Assembly (NCBI RefSeq): GCF_033096005.1
Contig: NZ_AP026803.1
Coordinates: forward strand, 1,172,001-1,236,000
DNA: 64,000 nucleotides
Source: Lactobacillus xylocopicola
GTDB taxonomy: Bacteria > Bacillota > Bacilli > Lactobacillales > Lactobacillaceae
Reading direction: 5' to 3'
Shown here: piece by piece, positions 55,501-64,000 of the stretch
Numbering within the stretch: position 1 is the stretch's first letter
How the letters are laid out: the number at the start of each line of letters is the position of its first letter
Notes under the pieces: generated by a model
Told to the model about the DNA's origin: nothing
Database searches by the model: none
The model's input: only the letters and a program-made list of their open reading frames with translations
Program-made: the position numbers and the translations under genes

Positions 55501-58500
55501 CGACTTTTGCTTTTTGTTTAGTCTTCGCTTCATTGTCTAGAGTTGGATCAGCATCGATTTGGGCCTTAACTTTAGCCGCTTTGTCTGCGACTGTTGTTTG
55601 AGCCTTAATTTTTTGACTCTCCAAGCTACCAATTGCATCGGAAACATGTTGAGCATCAATGGCAGTTATTCCATCGTAACGCTTAACTTTAACAGCTTGA
55701 GCATCAGTTGCATTGTCAATGGCTGCCTTGCCCTTAACTACTTCATTGTCAACATTAGCCTTTTGCTTCGTCTTAGTTGCATCATCTAGACTATCATCAG
55801 CATCAATTTCAGCTTTAATTCTAGTAGCTTCATTATCAAGGGCTGCTTTTGCTGCATCCTTTTGATTTGCCAATGTCACAATTGCATGATCAGCATTGAT
55901 CTTAGCAATTCCAGCATCTTTAGCTTCTTTAACTCCTTGAGCATTTACAGCCCGGTCAATTGAAGCCTTAGCAGCTACTGCATCCCGGTCGACAGCACCT
56001 TTTTGCTTATATTTAGTGGCATCATCTAACGCGTCGTCAGCATCAATTTCGGCTTTTACTCTGGCTGCTTCATCATCGATTTCCAGTTTCGCATTTTTCT
56101 TTTGATCAGCTAGTGGAACATTATTTGGAACATGATCGGCATCAATCTTAGCAATACCAGCATTCTTAGCATCTTTAATATCTGTGACGTTGGTAGCCTG
56201 ATCAATCTTGTTCTTAGCATCAGTGGCATCTTTGTCGACATTGGCTTTTTGCTTAGCCTTAGCAACGTCATCTAAGCTGTCGTCAGCATCGATTTCACCC
56301 TTAATCTTAGTAGCTTCATCGTCAATCGCCTTTTGAGCATTCTTCTTCTGGTCTGGCAGCGAGATACTACTTGGGATGTGATCACTATCAATCTTGGCAA
56401 TTCCTGCTGCTGTAGCGTCTTTTACACCTTGAGCATTAAGCGCCTGGTCAATCTTGTTCTTAGCATCAGCGGCATCACGATCCACATTAGCTTTTTGAGC
56501 TGCTTTTTCAGCGCTCTCTAAAGTAGGATCGGCATCAATTTCACCCTTGATCTTAGCTGCTTCGGCATCAATTGAAGCTTGCGCGTTCTTCTTCTGTTCT
56601 GGCAGAGAAACACTTCCTGGAATGTGATCGGCATCAATCTTGGCAATTCCTGCTGCTGTAGCGTCCTTGACACCTTGAGCATCAGTTGCCTGGCTAATAT
56701 TAACTTTTGCAGCAGCCGCGTCAGTATCTACCTGACCCTTTTGTGCTGCCTTAGCAATATCATCTAAGGTTACATCAGCATCGATTTCAGCCTTAACTTT
56801 ATTGGCTTCAGCGTCAATTGTTGCCTGGGCATTCTTCTTTTGATCTGCTAATGAGGTGCTATTTGGTACATGGTCACTATCAATCTTGGCAATTCCTGCC
56901 GCTGTAGCATCCTTGACACCTTGGGCATTAACTGCTTGATCAATCCTGCCTTTGGCAATAACAGCATCGGCATCAACATTTCCTTTTTGAACTGCCTTGG
57001 TTGCGGTATCGAGCGTTGGATCCGCATCGATTTCGCCCTTGATCTTAGCGGCTTCGGCATCAATTGAAGCTTTCGCACTAGTCTTCTGGTCTGGCAGTGA
57101 AGTGCTATTTGGAATGTGGTCACCATCAATCTTGATAATCCCGGCTTCCTTAGCATCCTTTACGCCTTGCGCATTGGTTGCTTGATCAATATTGTTCTTG
57201 GCAACTGCTGCATCCTTATCAACTTGTCCCTTTTGAGCAGTTTTGGCAGTGTCGTCGAGCGTTGGATCCGCATCAATTTCAGCCTTAATCTTAGTAGCTT
57301 CATCATCAATTGCCTTTTGGGCATTTTTCTTTTGATCAGGTAATGACATACTGCCCGGCACATGATCGCTATCAATCTTAACGATACCAGCGTTTGTAGC
57401 ATCTTTAATACTCTGCGCATCATTTGCTTGACTAATATTAGCCTTGGCAGCGGCAGCATCGACATCAACATTATTCTTTTGAATAGTCTTAGCTGCATTA
57501 TCTAAAGTTGAATCATTATCAATTTCAGCCTTAATCTTTGCAGCTTCTGCATCAATGGCTGCTTGGGCATTGGTCTTTTGATCTGGCAAGGAAATACTGT
57601 TTGGAATGTGATCGCCATCAATCTTAATAATGCCCGCATCTCTTGCGTCATTTATGCCTTGTGCATCAGTTGCTTGACTAATGTTTGTCTTAGCTGCGGC
57701 AGCATCCTTATCTACCTGAGCCTTTTGAGCTGACTTAGCTGCATTATCAAGAGTTGGATCAACATCAATTTCATTCTTAATTTTAGCAGCTTCTTGGTCA
57801 ATAATCGCCTGCGCTTTGGCCTTTTGACTTGCCAAACTACCATTTTGACCTGGTACATATTGAGCATCAATAGCTATTATCCCGTTATCGACTGCTACCT
57901 TAATCTCTTGTGCACTCGTTGCGTTATCAATATTTGTCTTAGCTTTCTTAGCTTCAGCATCAACATTAGCCTTCTGCTTAGCCTTCGTTTCATTGTCTAA
58001 GGTTTTATCGGCATCAATTTGTCCCTTAACCTTGGTTGCTTCATCATCAATTGCGGCTTTCGCATTAGTCTTTTGATCCGGCAGAGAAATGCTATTTGGA
58101 ATGTGATCGCCATCAATCTTGATGATTCCGGCATCCTTGGCATCCTTCACACTCTGTGCATCTACAGCTTGATCGATATTAGTCTTAGCAGTTGCGGCGT
58201 CTTTATCAACATTACCCTTTTGTACAGTCTTAGCTGCTGTATCTAAAGTTGGATCCGCATCAATCTCGCCCTTGATCTTGGCTGCTTCCTGGTCAATGGC
58301 TGCTTTAGCAGAATTCTTTTGATCAGGTAAGGACACACTGTTTGGAATGTGGTCACCATCAATCTTGATGATTCCGGCATCCTTGGCATCCTTCACGCCT
58401 TGTGCATCAGTTGCTTGACTAATATTATTCTTAGCAATCGTGGCATCAGTATCAACTTGACCCTTTTGCTTATTCTTAGCGGCTGTATCTAAAGTCTCAT

Positions 58501-61500
58501 CGGCATCAATCTCACCCTTGATCTTAGCTGCTTCGGCATCAATCGCTGCTTGCGCATTCTTCTTTTGATCTGGCAGGGAAACACTGCCTGGAATGTGGTC
58601 GCCATCAATCTTGACAATACCGGCATCTCTTGCATTATTTACGCCTTGTGCATCACTAGCTTTATTGATGTTTGCTTTAGCAATCGTGGCATCAGTATCA
58701 ACTTGACCCTTTTGCTTATTCTTAGCGGCTGTATCTAAAGTTGGATCCGCGTCAATCTCACCCTTGATCTTAGCAGCTTCGGCATCAATGGCTGCTTGCG
58801 CATTGGCCTTTTGATCTGGCAAAGAAACACTACCTGGAATGTGGTCGCCATCAATCTTGATGATCCCCGCTTCCTTGGCATCCTTCACACCTTGGGCATT
58901 AGTTGCTTGAGTAATGTTTGCTTTAGCAGCGGCTGCATCCGTATCAACATTAGCTTTTTGCTTAGTCTTAGTTGCATTGTCTAGAGTTGGATCGGCATCA
59001 ATCTCATTCTTGATCTTGGTAGCTTCCGCATCAATGGCTGCTATCGCATTCTTCTTCTGATCTGGTAAGGAAATATTACCCGGAATGTGATCACCGTCAA
59101 TCTTGATGATCCCAGCTTCTTTGGCTTCCTTCACACCTTGGGCATTAGTTGCCTGACTAATATTAGCCTTAGCAGCAGCAGCATCCGTATCAACATTAGC
59201 TTTTTGGGTCTTCTTAGCTGCGTCATCCAGCGTTGGGTCGGCCTCAATCTCATTCTTGATCTTGGTAGCTTCCGCATCAATGGCCGCTTTAGCCGCATCC
59301 TTCTGATCTGGCAGGGAAACATTACTAGGAATATGGTCACCATCAATCTTGATGATTCCGGCTTCCTTGGCATCCTTCACGCCTTGGGCATTAGTAGCAT
59401 TATTTATTGCTGTCTTGGCAGCGGCCGCATCGACATCAACGTTAGTCTTTTGTTTTGCCTTAGTAGAATCATCTAGAGTTGGATCCGCATCGATCTCACC
59501 CTTAACCTTGGTGGCTTCCGCATCAATGGCTGCTTTAGCCGCATCCTTTTGATCTGGTAGAGAAACACTACCTGGGATGTGGTCACCATCAATCTTGATA
59601 ATGCCGGCATTCTTGGCATCATTAACACCTTGGGCGTTGGTTGCCTGACTAATATTATTCTTAGCAATTGCGGCATCTTTATCAACATTGCCCTTTTGAA
59701 CTACTTTTTCTGCGTTATCAAGCGTTGGATCGGCTTCAATTTCGGCTTTGATTTTGGCAGCTTCCGCATCAATGGCTGCTTGGGCATTGGTCTTCTGATC
59801 TGGTAGAGAAATGTTGCCTGGGACGTGATCGCTATCAATCTTAGCGATTCCGGCATCTCTGGCATCATTAACTCCTTGAGCATCAGTTGCCTTGTTAATG
59901 TTTGCCTTGGCAATCGTTGCGTCGGTATCAACGTCACCCTTCTGCTTATTCTTAGTAGCCGTGTCTAAGGTCGCATCCGCATCAATTTCGGCCTTGATCT
60001 TAGTGGCTTCGGCGTCAATGGCTGCTTGAGCATTGGCCTTTTGCACTGGCAAGGAAACACTACCTGGAATGTGATCACCATCGATCTTAATAATCCCGGC
60101 ATCCTTGGCATCATTTACCCCTTGAGCATTAGTGGCATTATTAATGTTTACTTTAGCTGCAGCGGCGTCATTATCAACATTAGCCTTTTGCTTGTTTTTA
60201 GCAGCTGTGTCTAAGGTCACATCGGCATCGATTTCATTCTTAACCTTAGTGGCTTCCGCATCAATTGCTGCATTTGCCGCCTTCTTTTGGTCTGGCAACG
60301 TCATGTTGCCCGAAACGTGGTCACCATCAATCTTGATGATGCCGGCTTCCTTAGCGTCTAGGACAGCTTGGGCATCCTTAGCGGTATTAATCGCTGCCTT
60401 CGCATCAGCCGCATCCTTGTCCACGTCACCCTTTTGCTTGGCCTTAGTAGCCGTGTCTAGCGTGACATCCGCATCAATTTCGCCTTTGACCTTAGTGGCT
60501 TCCGCATCAATCGCTGCCTTAGCGGCATCCTTTTGATCTGGCAGGGAAACACTACCTGGAATGTGGTCACCATCAATCTTGATGATCCCGGCATCCTTGG
60601 CATCCTTCACCCCTTGGGCATTAGTGGCGGCATTAATCGCTGTCTTGGCATCAGCTGCGTCCTTGTCCACGTTGGCCTTTTGCGCTGCCTTTTCTTTACT
60701 ATTAAGCGTGACATCCGCATCGATATCAGCCTTAATCTTAGTGGCTTCATTCTCGATCGCCGCGATCGCATCAGCCTTCTGCACTGGCAGGGAAACATTG
60801 CCTGGAATATGGTCCGCATCAATTGCGATAATCCCCGCTTCCTTGGCATCCTTCACCCCTTGGGCATCCTTGGCATTAGTGATGTTGGTTTTGGCAGCGG
60901 CCGCATCTTTATCCACATTAGCCTTTTGTTGGTTCTTAGTGGCCGTGTCTAGCGTTGGATCGGCATCGATTTCACCCTTAACCTTAGTAGCCTCGGCATC
61001 AATCGCTGCAATCGCGTCAGTCTTCTGTACTGGCAGGGAGATACTACCTGGAATGTGGTCGCCATCAATCTTGATGATTCCCGCTTCCTTGGCATCGTTA
61101 ACCCCTTGAGCATTAGTGGCGCTGTTAATGTTTGCTTTGGCAATTGCCGCATCAGTATCAACGTTAGCCTTTTGCTCATTCTTAGTCGCCGTGTCTAAGG
61201 TCACATCCGCATCAATCTCGGCCTTAACCTTAGTAGCTTCGGCATCAATCGCCGCAATCGCATTCGTCTTCTGCACTGGCAAGGAAATGCTGCCTGGAAC
61301 GTGGTCACCATCAATCTTGACGATCCCTTCATCCTTGGCATCGATTACTCCTTGAGCCGTAGTTGCACTGTTGATCTTGTCTTTAGCAGCGGCCGCGTCA
61401 CGATCGACATCAGCCTTTTGCTTGTTCTTAGTGGCCGTGTCTAAAGTGACATCCGCATCAATCTCGCCCTTGACCTTAGTCGCTTCGGCATCAATCGCCG

Positions 61501-64000
61501 CAATCGCATTTGTCTTGCGGTCAGGCAGCGAAATGTTACCTGGAACGTGGTCACCATCAATCTTGATGATCCCCGCTTCCTTGGCATTCTTGACTTGTTG
61601 AGCGTTAAGGGCATTATTAATTGCCGTCTTCGCATCCGCTGCGTCTTTGTCAACGTCACCCTTTTGTTTCTTCTTGGTGGCGTCATCTAAGGTTGAATCG
61701 GCATCGATCTCACCCTTGACCTTGGTGGCTTCGGCATCAATCGCCGCAATCGCTGCCTTCTTTTGGTCAGGCAAGGAAACACTACCTGGAATGTGGTCAC
61801 CATCAATCTTAATAATCCCGGCTGCCGTTGCGTCTTTAACTGCTTGGATATTAGTGGCACTATTGATGGCTGCCTTGGCATCCGCTGCGTCTTTATCAAC
61901 GTCTCCCTTTTGTTTTACCTTGGTTTCATCATCCAAAGTTTCATCGGCATCGATTTCACCCTTAATCTTAGTGGCTTCATCATCGATTTGCTTGCTGTAA
62001 TCTTTCTTTTGTTGATCAAGCGCAATCCCGGCTACGTGGGCGGCGTCAATCGCTGCAATCCCATCTGCCTTAGCCTGATCAACCTGGGCTGGCAATACTG
62101 CCTTGTTGATATTATCTTTGGCAGTTGTGGCCGCCTTGTCCACATCACCCTTTTGTTTTGCCTTAGTTGCACTATCAAGCGTTGGATCCGCATCTATCTC
62201 GCCCTTAACCTTAGTCGCTTCGGCATCAATGGCCGTATTAGCGGCCTGCTTCTCTACGTCTAAGGGGTGGTATACATAGGTGATTTCATCTGTTCCGTTG
62301 GCAAATTCAAAGGCTGAACCTACTGCCACCGTCTGTCCATTCACTATCACATGGTCTAAGGCCCAGTTATTGGCATCTGGCGCTGTTGGCAACTTAATTG
62401 TTTGCCCCGTTGCTCCTTGAATTACAAATGGTGAATTAGGAACAACCTGCTTGCCATTAGTATCTACAAAAGTTGGATTAATCGTTTGCGGATTACCCTC
62501 AACATAAATCGTTACGGTTGGGTTATTATCGGATACGACCGTCGTCTTTGCCTGATTAGGGGCACTAGCTGCGTAGTGATAACCAGCTGGCACATTGTCT
62601 TCAGTATAGTACTTGTTTGTCCAGTCAATCGTGTTGCCATAGTTGGCCGGTGTCACACCACCAGCTGCTTCTGTACCGGTTTGACCTGATAGCGGTGAAG
62701 TCAGAATCCGATCTTTATGGTTAACATCAACGTATTGGTAGGTAACGTTCTGCTTAATCCCGTAGACATAAATCTTATAGGTATAAGTTGTACCTTCCAT
62801 TGGGGTAAGTCCAACCGACGCCTGTCCATATGTGTCACCATTATCGTTATCGTTAGTCGGGTCTCCACCACTTTGAGCATCAGACTTAGCTCCAGAGAAG
62901 ATTTGATTTCCGAGCGCCCACATGTAGTTCTTAGGCATATTCTTGACAACAATATCACTGGTAATCAGGGGCAGGTATTGACCAATGTAGGCATCTTTAT
63001 CGAGCGGAACTTCTACTAGTCCACCAACATTCTTACCATTCTGGTCAACGTATTGCACATTAACCTTACCAACTGGAATCGCAATCGTCTGCAATTCACG
63101 TGTAGTTGGCGTAACAATGTTGGAAACCGCCGTGGTCCCATTTAAGTCCGTGACCGTGGCTTGGCCATTTCTAACCACCATCCTAGCGAACTTAGCTGTA
63201 TTGTCTCCCGCAGTACTGTTGGTTTGTGAATTATTTCCTAACCACGTCTTAATGTTGGAGTTGTTTAAGGAAACTGTCCCTGAACCAGAAATAATCCCTG
63301 CACCAGTTGCGACTGGGTTACCATTACCATCTTGAATGGCCAGGTGCAACTGCTTGGGTGAAATAAAGGTAACACTGGACGAGTCATTAACCCGAATTAC
63401 CGAATCGTTATATCTTTGGTTAATATCGAAGGTGGTGCCTGCATTGAATACTGCCTGCTGCGTTCCATAGAGCCGAATTGCATTAGGTTGGGTCGTAACA
63501 GGAGCGGACAAGTTGAAGTTTTGTCCAAACTTATACTGCGCAACCGAATTACCACCCTGCGTTCCGTTTAAGAAGTACTGGAAACCAGTCTGCGTCCACT
63601 TAACGTTGTCACCAACGGTTACCCCATTAATGTTGTTATACATCGCTGGGTAGTTAGCTGGCGTCCCGTTATAAGTATAGGCGGTGTTAGAAGAGCCATC
63701 ACCCATGGTGATCTGGTTACCGTAACCAACACTGGCTTGCGGTGCCACATATGACATATAAAATTCAGAGAACCGAATATCGTTACTGGTTCTATTCATA
63801 GTCACATGCCCATTGTTGGCAAAGTCAATCATCCCAACGCCACGTGTAACCTCGTTTGAGATGTTAAAGACATTGTTGCCCGAAAAGGTAATCTTAGAAC
63901 CATTAGCCATTAAAACGTGAATTGGGTTATAACCATTAGACGTACTGCTGGACAAAGTTACATTATCAATGTTTACTTTAAGCCCTGCACCATTTGATGA
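52592..64000 (-). CDS. giant surface protein H: adhesive head, 35 DUF1542 repeats, three SLAP units (N-terminus outside window)
   Basis: An open frame of 3802 residues enters from the right edge inside the pectate-lyase-like head (first residues [10 protein letters not shown]); by comparison with G about 440 N-terminal residues are missing, so the whole protein would be near 4250 residues. The Met at 63955 is internal and not a start. After the head come MucBP-like domains, 35 DUF1542 units by hand count, a linker changing from NGS to TGS/TGP triplets, and three SLAP units. It ends ENITKLS at the exact place where G continues into its fourth SLAP unit (ENITGTSRQLR). Head, beta domains and units 1-11 are a mosaic of A-like and G-like sequence. 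Role inferred as for G. Confidence 0.92.
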   Translation of the reverse strand, partial: SSNGAGLKVNIDNVTLSSSTSNGYNPIHVLMANGSKITFSGNNVFNISNEVTRGVGMIDFANNGHVTMNRTSNDIRFSEFYMSYVAPQASVGYGNQITMGDGSSNTAYTYNGTPANYPAMYNNINGVTVGDNVKWTQTGFQYFLNGTQGGNSVAQYKFGQNFNLSAPVTTQPNAIRLYGTQQAVFNAGTTFDINQRYNDSVIRVNDSSSVTFISPKQLHLAIQDGNGNPVATGAGIISGSGTVSLNNSNIKTWLGNNSQTNSTAGDNTAKFARMVVRNGQATVTDLNGTTAVSNIVTPTTRELQTIAIPVGKVNVQYVDQNGKNVGGLVEVPLDKDAYIGQYLPLITSDIVVKNMPKNYMWALGNQIFSGAKSDAQSGGDPTNDNDNGDTYGQASVGLTPMEGTTYTYKIYVYGIKQNVTYQYVDVNHKDRILTSPLSGQTGTEAAGGVTPANYGNTIDWTNKYYTEDNVPAGYHYAASAPNQAKTTVVSDNNPTVTIYVEGNPQTINPTFVDTNGKQVVPNSPFVIQGATGQTIKLPTAPDANNWALDHVIVNGQTVAVGSAFEFANGTDEITYVYHPLDVEKQAANTAIDAEATKVKGEIDADPTLDSATKAKQKGDVDKAATTAKDNINKAVLPAQVDQAKADGIAAIDAAHVAGIALDQQKKDYSKQIDDEATKIKGEIDADETLDDETKVKQKGDVDKDAADAKAAINSATNIQAVKDATAAGIIKIDGDHIPGSVSLPDQKKAAIAAIDAEATKVKGEIDADSTLDDATKKKQKGDVDKDAADAKTAINNALNAQQVKNAKEAGIIKIDGDHVPGNISLPDRKTNAIAAIDAEATKVKGEIDADVTLDTATKNKQKADVDRDAAAAKDKINSATTAQGVIDAKDEGIVKIDGDHVPGSISLPVQKTNAIAAIDAEATKVKAEIDADVTLDTATKNEQKANVDTDAAIAKANINSATNAQGVNDAKEAGIIKIDGDHIPGSISLPVQKTDAIAAIDAEATKVKGEIDADPTLDTATKNQQKANVDKDAAAAKTNITNAKDAQGVKDAKEAGIIAIDADHIPGNVSLPVQKADAIAAIENEATKIKADIDADVTLNSKEKAAQKANVDKDAADAKTAINAATNAQGVKDAKDAGIIKIDGDHIPGSVSLPDQKDAAKAAIDAEATKVKGEIDADVTLDTATKAKQKGDVDKDAADAKAAINTAKDAQAVLDAKEAGIIKIDGDHVSGNMTLPDQKKAANAAIDAEATKVKNEIDADVTLDTAAKNKQKANVDNDAAAAKVNINNATNAQGVNDAKDAGIIKIDGDHIPGSVSLPVQKANAQAAIDAEATKIKAEIDADATLDTATKNKQKGDVDTDATIAKANINKATDAQGVNDARDAGIAKIDSDHVPGNISLPDQKTNAQAAIDAEAAKIKAEIEADPTLDNAEKVVQKGNVDKDAAIAKNNISQATNAQGVNDAKNAGIIKIDGDHIPGSVSLPDQKDAAKAAIDAEATKVKGEIDADPTLDDSTKAKQKTNVDVDAAAAKTAINNATNAQGVKDAKEAGIIKIDGDHIPSNVSLPDQKDAAKAAIDAEATKIKNEIEADPTLDDAAKKTQKANVDTDAAAAKANISQATNAQGVKEAKEAGIIKIDGDHIPGNISLPDQKKNAIAAIDAEATKIKNEIDADPTLDNATKTKQKANVDTDAAAAKANITQATNAQGVKDAKEAGIIKIDGDHIPGSVSLPDQKANAQAAIDAEAAKIKGEIDADPTLDTAAKNKQKGQVDTDATIAKANINKASDAQGVNNARDAGIVKIDGDHIPGSVSLPDQKKNAQAAIDAEAAKIKGEIDADETLDTAAKNKQKGQVDTDATIAKNNISQATDAQGVKDAKDAGIIKIDGDHIPNSVSLPDQKNSAKAAIDQEAAKIKGEIDADPTLDTAAKTVQKGNVDKDAATAKTNIDQAVDAQSVKDAKDAGIIKIDGDHIPNSISLPDQKTNAKAAIDDEATKVKGQIDADKTLDNETKAKQKANVDAEAKKAKTNIDNATSAQEIKVAVDNGIIAIDAQYVPGQNGSLASQKAKAQAIIDQEAAKIKNEIDVDPTLDNAAKSAQKAQVDKDAAAAKTNISQATDAQGINDARDAGIIKIDGDHIPNSISLPDQKTNAQAAIDAEAAKIKAEIDNDSTLDNAAKTIQKNNVDVDAAAAKANISQANDAQSIKDATNAGIVKIDSDHVPGSMSLPDQKKNAQKAIDDEATKIKAEIDADPTLDDTAKTAQKGQVDKDAAVAKNNIDQATNAQGVKDAKEAGIIKIDGDHIPNSTSLPDQKTSAKASIDAEAAKIKGEIDADPTLDTATKAVQKGNVDADAVIAKGRIDQAVNAQGVKDATAAGIAKIDSDHVPNSTSLADQKKNAQATIDAEANKVKAEIDADVTLDDIAKAAQKGQVDTDAAAAKVNISQATDAQGVKDATAAGIAKIDADHIPGSVSLPEQKKNAQASIDAEAAKIKGEIDADPTLESAEKAAQKANVDRDAADAKNKIDQALNAQGVKDATAAGIAKIDSDHIPSSISLPDQKKNAQKAIDDEATKIKGEIDADDSLDDVAKAKQKANVDKDATDAKNKIDQATNVTDIKDAKNAGIAKIDADHVPNNVPLADQKKNAKLEIDDEAARVKAEIDADDALDDATKYKQKGAVDRDAVAAKASIDRAVNAQGVKEAKDAGIAKINADHAIVTLANQKDAAKAALDNEATRIKAEIDADDSLDDATKTKQKANVDNEVVKGKAAIDNATDAQAVKVKRYDGITAIDAQHVSDAIGSLESQKIKAQTTVADKAAKVKAQIDADPTLDNEAKTKQKAKVDLDATTAKTQIAQATNAQSVKDITDTSINTIVGDYVTNGLSLSEQKKNAQTAIDEEATKVKAQIDADQNLDDVTKIEQKANVDRDAIAAKDRITQSLNAQDIKTAMTAGISKIDSDYVASSTSMSDQKTAAQKEIDAEAAKVKAKIDADKGLDDEAKAAQKANVDQDVATAKTQIAQAVNAQAIKDAQAAGIAKLAGDYVPSSSISDQQADAQAKIEAEIKKIKADIDSDETLDDTTKAAQKANVDTAALKGKVAIEQATSAQAIKLALTSGIADIDAQHVPGSSLDSQKTKANAAIDEEATKVKNNINNDASLDDIVKAAQSAAVDSAVATAKTNIQNATNAQAISDSLAKGITNIDAQYVTNSITLDAQKERAKQLVSDEADIVKEAINNDDSLDQATKTKQLQAVDVQKQKAVDKIAQAANVEAVQKEYSDGILAIHSQHVPNDLTAQKQAAKDELVKEANTIKAAINNDVTLSANEKVAQISKVDLELGKTQNAIDRAKNAQAVSDLEDAGIKAITAQYVPGKSLEEQKASANAAIDQAAQAAKDKVDKDQSKTDAEKQKDKDAIDAAAAAAKDEVNKATDIDSINQAKENGTSAIDKVAANNGSNGSNGSNGSNGSNGSNGSNGSNGSNSSNGSNGSNSSNGSNGSNGSNGSNGSNSSNGSNGSNSSNGSNGSNGSNGSNGSNGSNGSNGSTGSNGSTGSNGSTGSNGSTGSNGSTGSTGSTGSTGSTGSTGSTGSTGSNGSTGPTGSTGSTGPTGSNGSDGVQTKKGKAVQKKLYHNAYFYNKEGKRANLLVAKRGSAITTYGIESINGRQFYLTDNDLYIAVNNTTQQRRLLLHNAFVYNNKGKRVGKKILKKMSEVGTYGDPVKIKGKSYYIISSNRYVKAKNFGKVSIEANNELAKGVTSNAEITQDSYVYDSEGKRIGDSVLKAGSKVTAGESKTVNGRQMIAISDGNYVDSENITKLS
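53205..53690 (-). repeat. Gly-Ser-Asn/Thr linker of gene H
   Basis: About 160 residues. The N-terminal two thirds are NGS with NSS variants, followed by alternating NGSTGS and then pure TGS with two TGP triplets. The 9-bp period persists through the codon change. Confidence 0.9.
53695..62260 (-). repeat. DUF1542 repeat array of gene H (35 units)
   Basis: Hand count of 35 unit heads. Units 10 and 11 are the same as units 10 and 11 of gene A at the protein level; units 32-35 match the terminal units of all paralogues. Confidence 0.88.
63070..64000 (-). repeat. pectate-lyase-like head segment, copy H (partial)
   Basis: Continues beyond the window. It carries the G-type [10 protein letters not shown] but the A-type FSEF and PQASVG residues, and a private GSGTVS where the others have GAGTVS. 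Confidence 0.9.

Noticed and set aside
3803..62260. Many 60-160-residue plus- and minus-strand frames across the DUF1542 arrays
   Set aside because: They recur once per 246-bp unit in the same alternative frames, as expected from repeat periodicity and codon bias, not from separate genes.
52592..63955. Start of gene H at the methionine codon 63955
   Set aside because: The frame stays open to the window edge and aligns with the middle of the head domain in A, F and G; the methionine is internal and the true start is outside.

Overview
The window looks like chromosomal DNA of a low-GC Gram-positive bacterium of Lactobacillus sensu stricto. The evidence is a glycoside hydrolase family 1 gene with a cre-like operator, a GntR/UTRA regulator, KxYKxGKxW-like signal peptides, and C-terminal SLAP (lactobacillar S-layer-type) wall-binding repeats in place of LPXTG anchors. 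I cannot assign a species. Host- or insect-gut lactobacilli are plausible from the protein types, but that is inference.

Region 1 (1-2600) is ordinary: a truncated 6-phospho-beta-glucosidase-like gene (minus), a divergent GntR regulator (plus), then a probable two-gene unit of a HAD-fold protein that has lost its catalytic aspartate and a DJ-1/PfpI protein. A strong bidirectional hairpin ends the plus-strand unit and also the giant gene converging on it.

Region 2 (2660-64000) is almost entirely a head-to-tail minus-strand array of six giant paralogous surface-protein genes: A 2660-12226 (3188 aa), B 12960-20606 (2548 aa), E 21948-28241 (2097 aa), F 28286-35383 (about 2365 aa), G 35782-50892 (5036 aa) and H 52592 to beyond the right edge (at least 3802 aa). 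The shared plan is: signal peptide; one degenerate N-terminal helical module; two short conserved motifs (a YSGLN motif and an IPxxEIxTDV motif); in A, F, G and H only, a pectate-lyase-like adhesive domain plus MucBP-like beta domains; then 13 to 44 DUF1542 repeats of about 82 residues; a Gly-Ser-Asn(-Thr) linker; and three or four SLAP units. By hand I count DUF1542 units as A 22, B 25, E 19, F 13, G 44, H 35. B and E are headless.

All five visible start sites are TTG codons five to seven codons before the conserved MIEE motif. A, B and F share a promoter pattern (TRGAAA, 17 bp, TAWWAT preceded by TGA). F and E are 44 bp apart with no terminator and probably form one transcript. The pattern of identity points to repeated recombination: heads and proximal repeats are nearly identical between copies, H is a mosaic of A-like and G-like segments, and the distal repeats keep position-specific identity.

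Inside the array are an orphan SdpR/SdpI-type autorepressor-immunity pair (20916-21816) and insertion-sequence debris: an IS3-type orfA remnant (12600-12832), an IS3-type right end (51324-51410) and a multiply frameshifted IS110-family transposase (51602-52320). No secretion, glycosylation or sortase genes are visible, so export and modification must depend on genes elsewhere.
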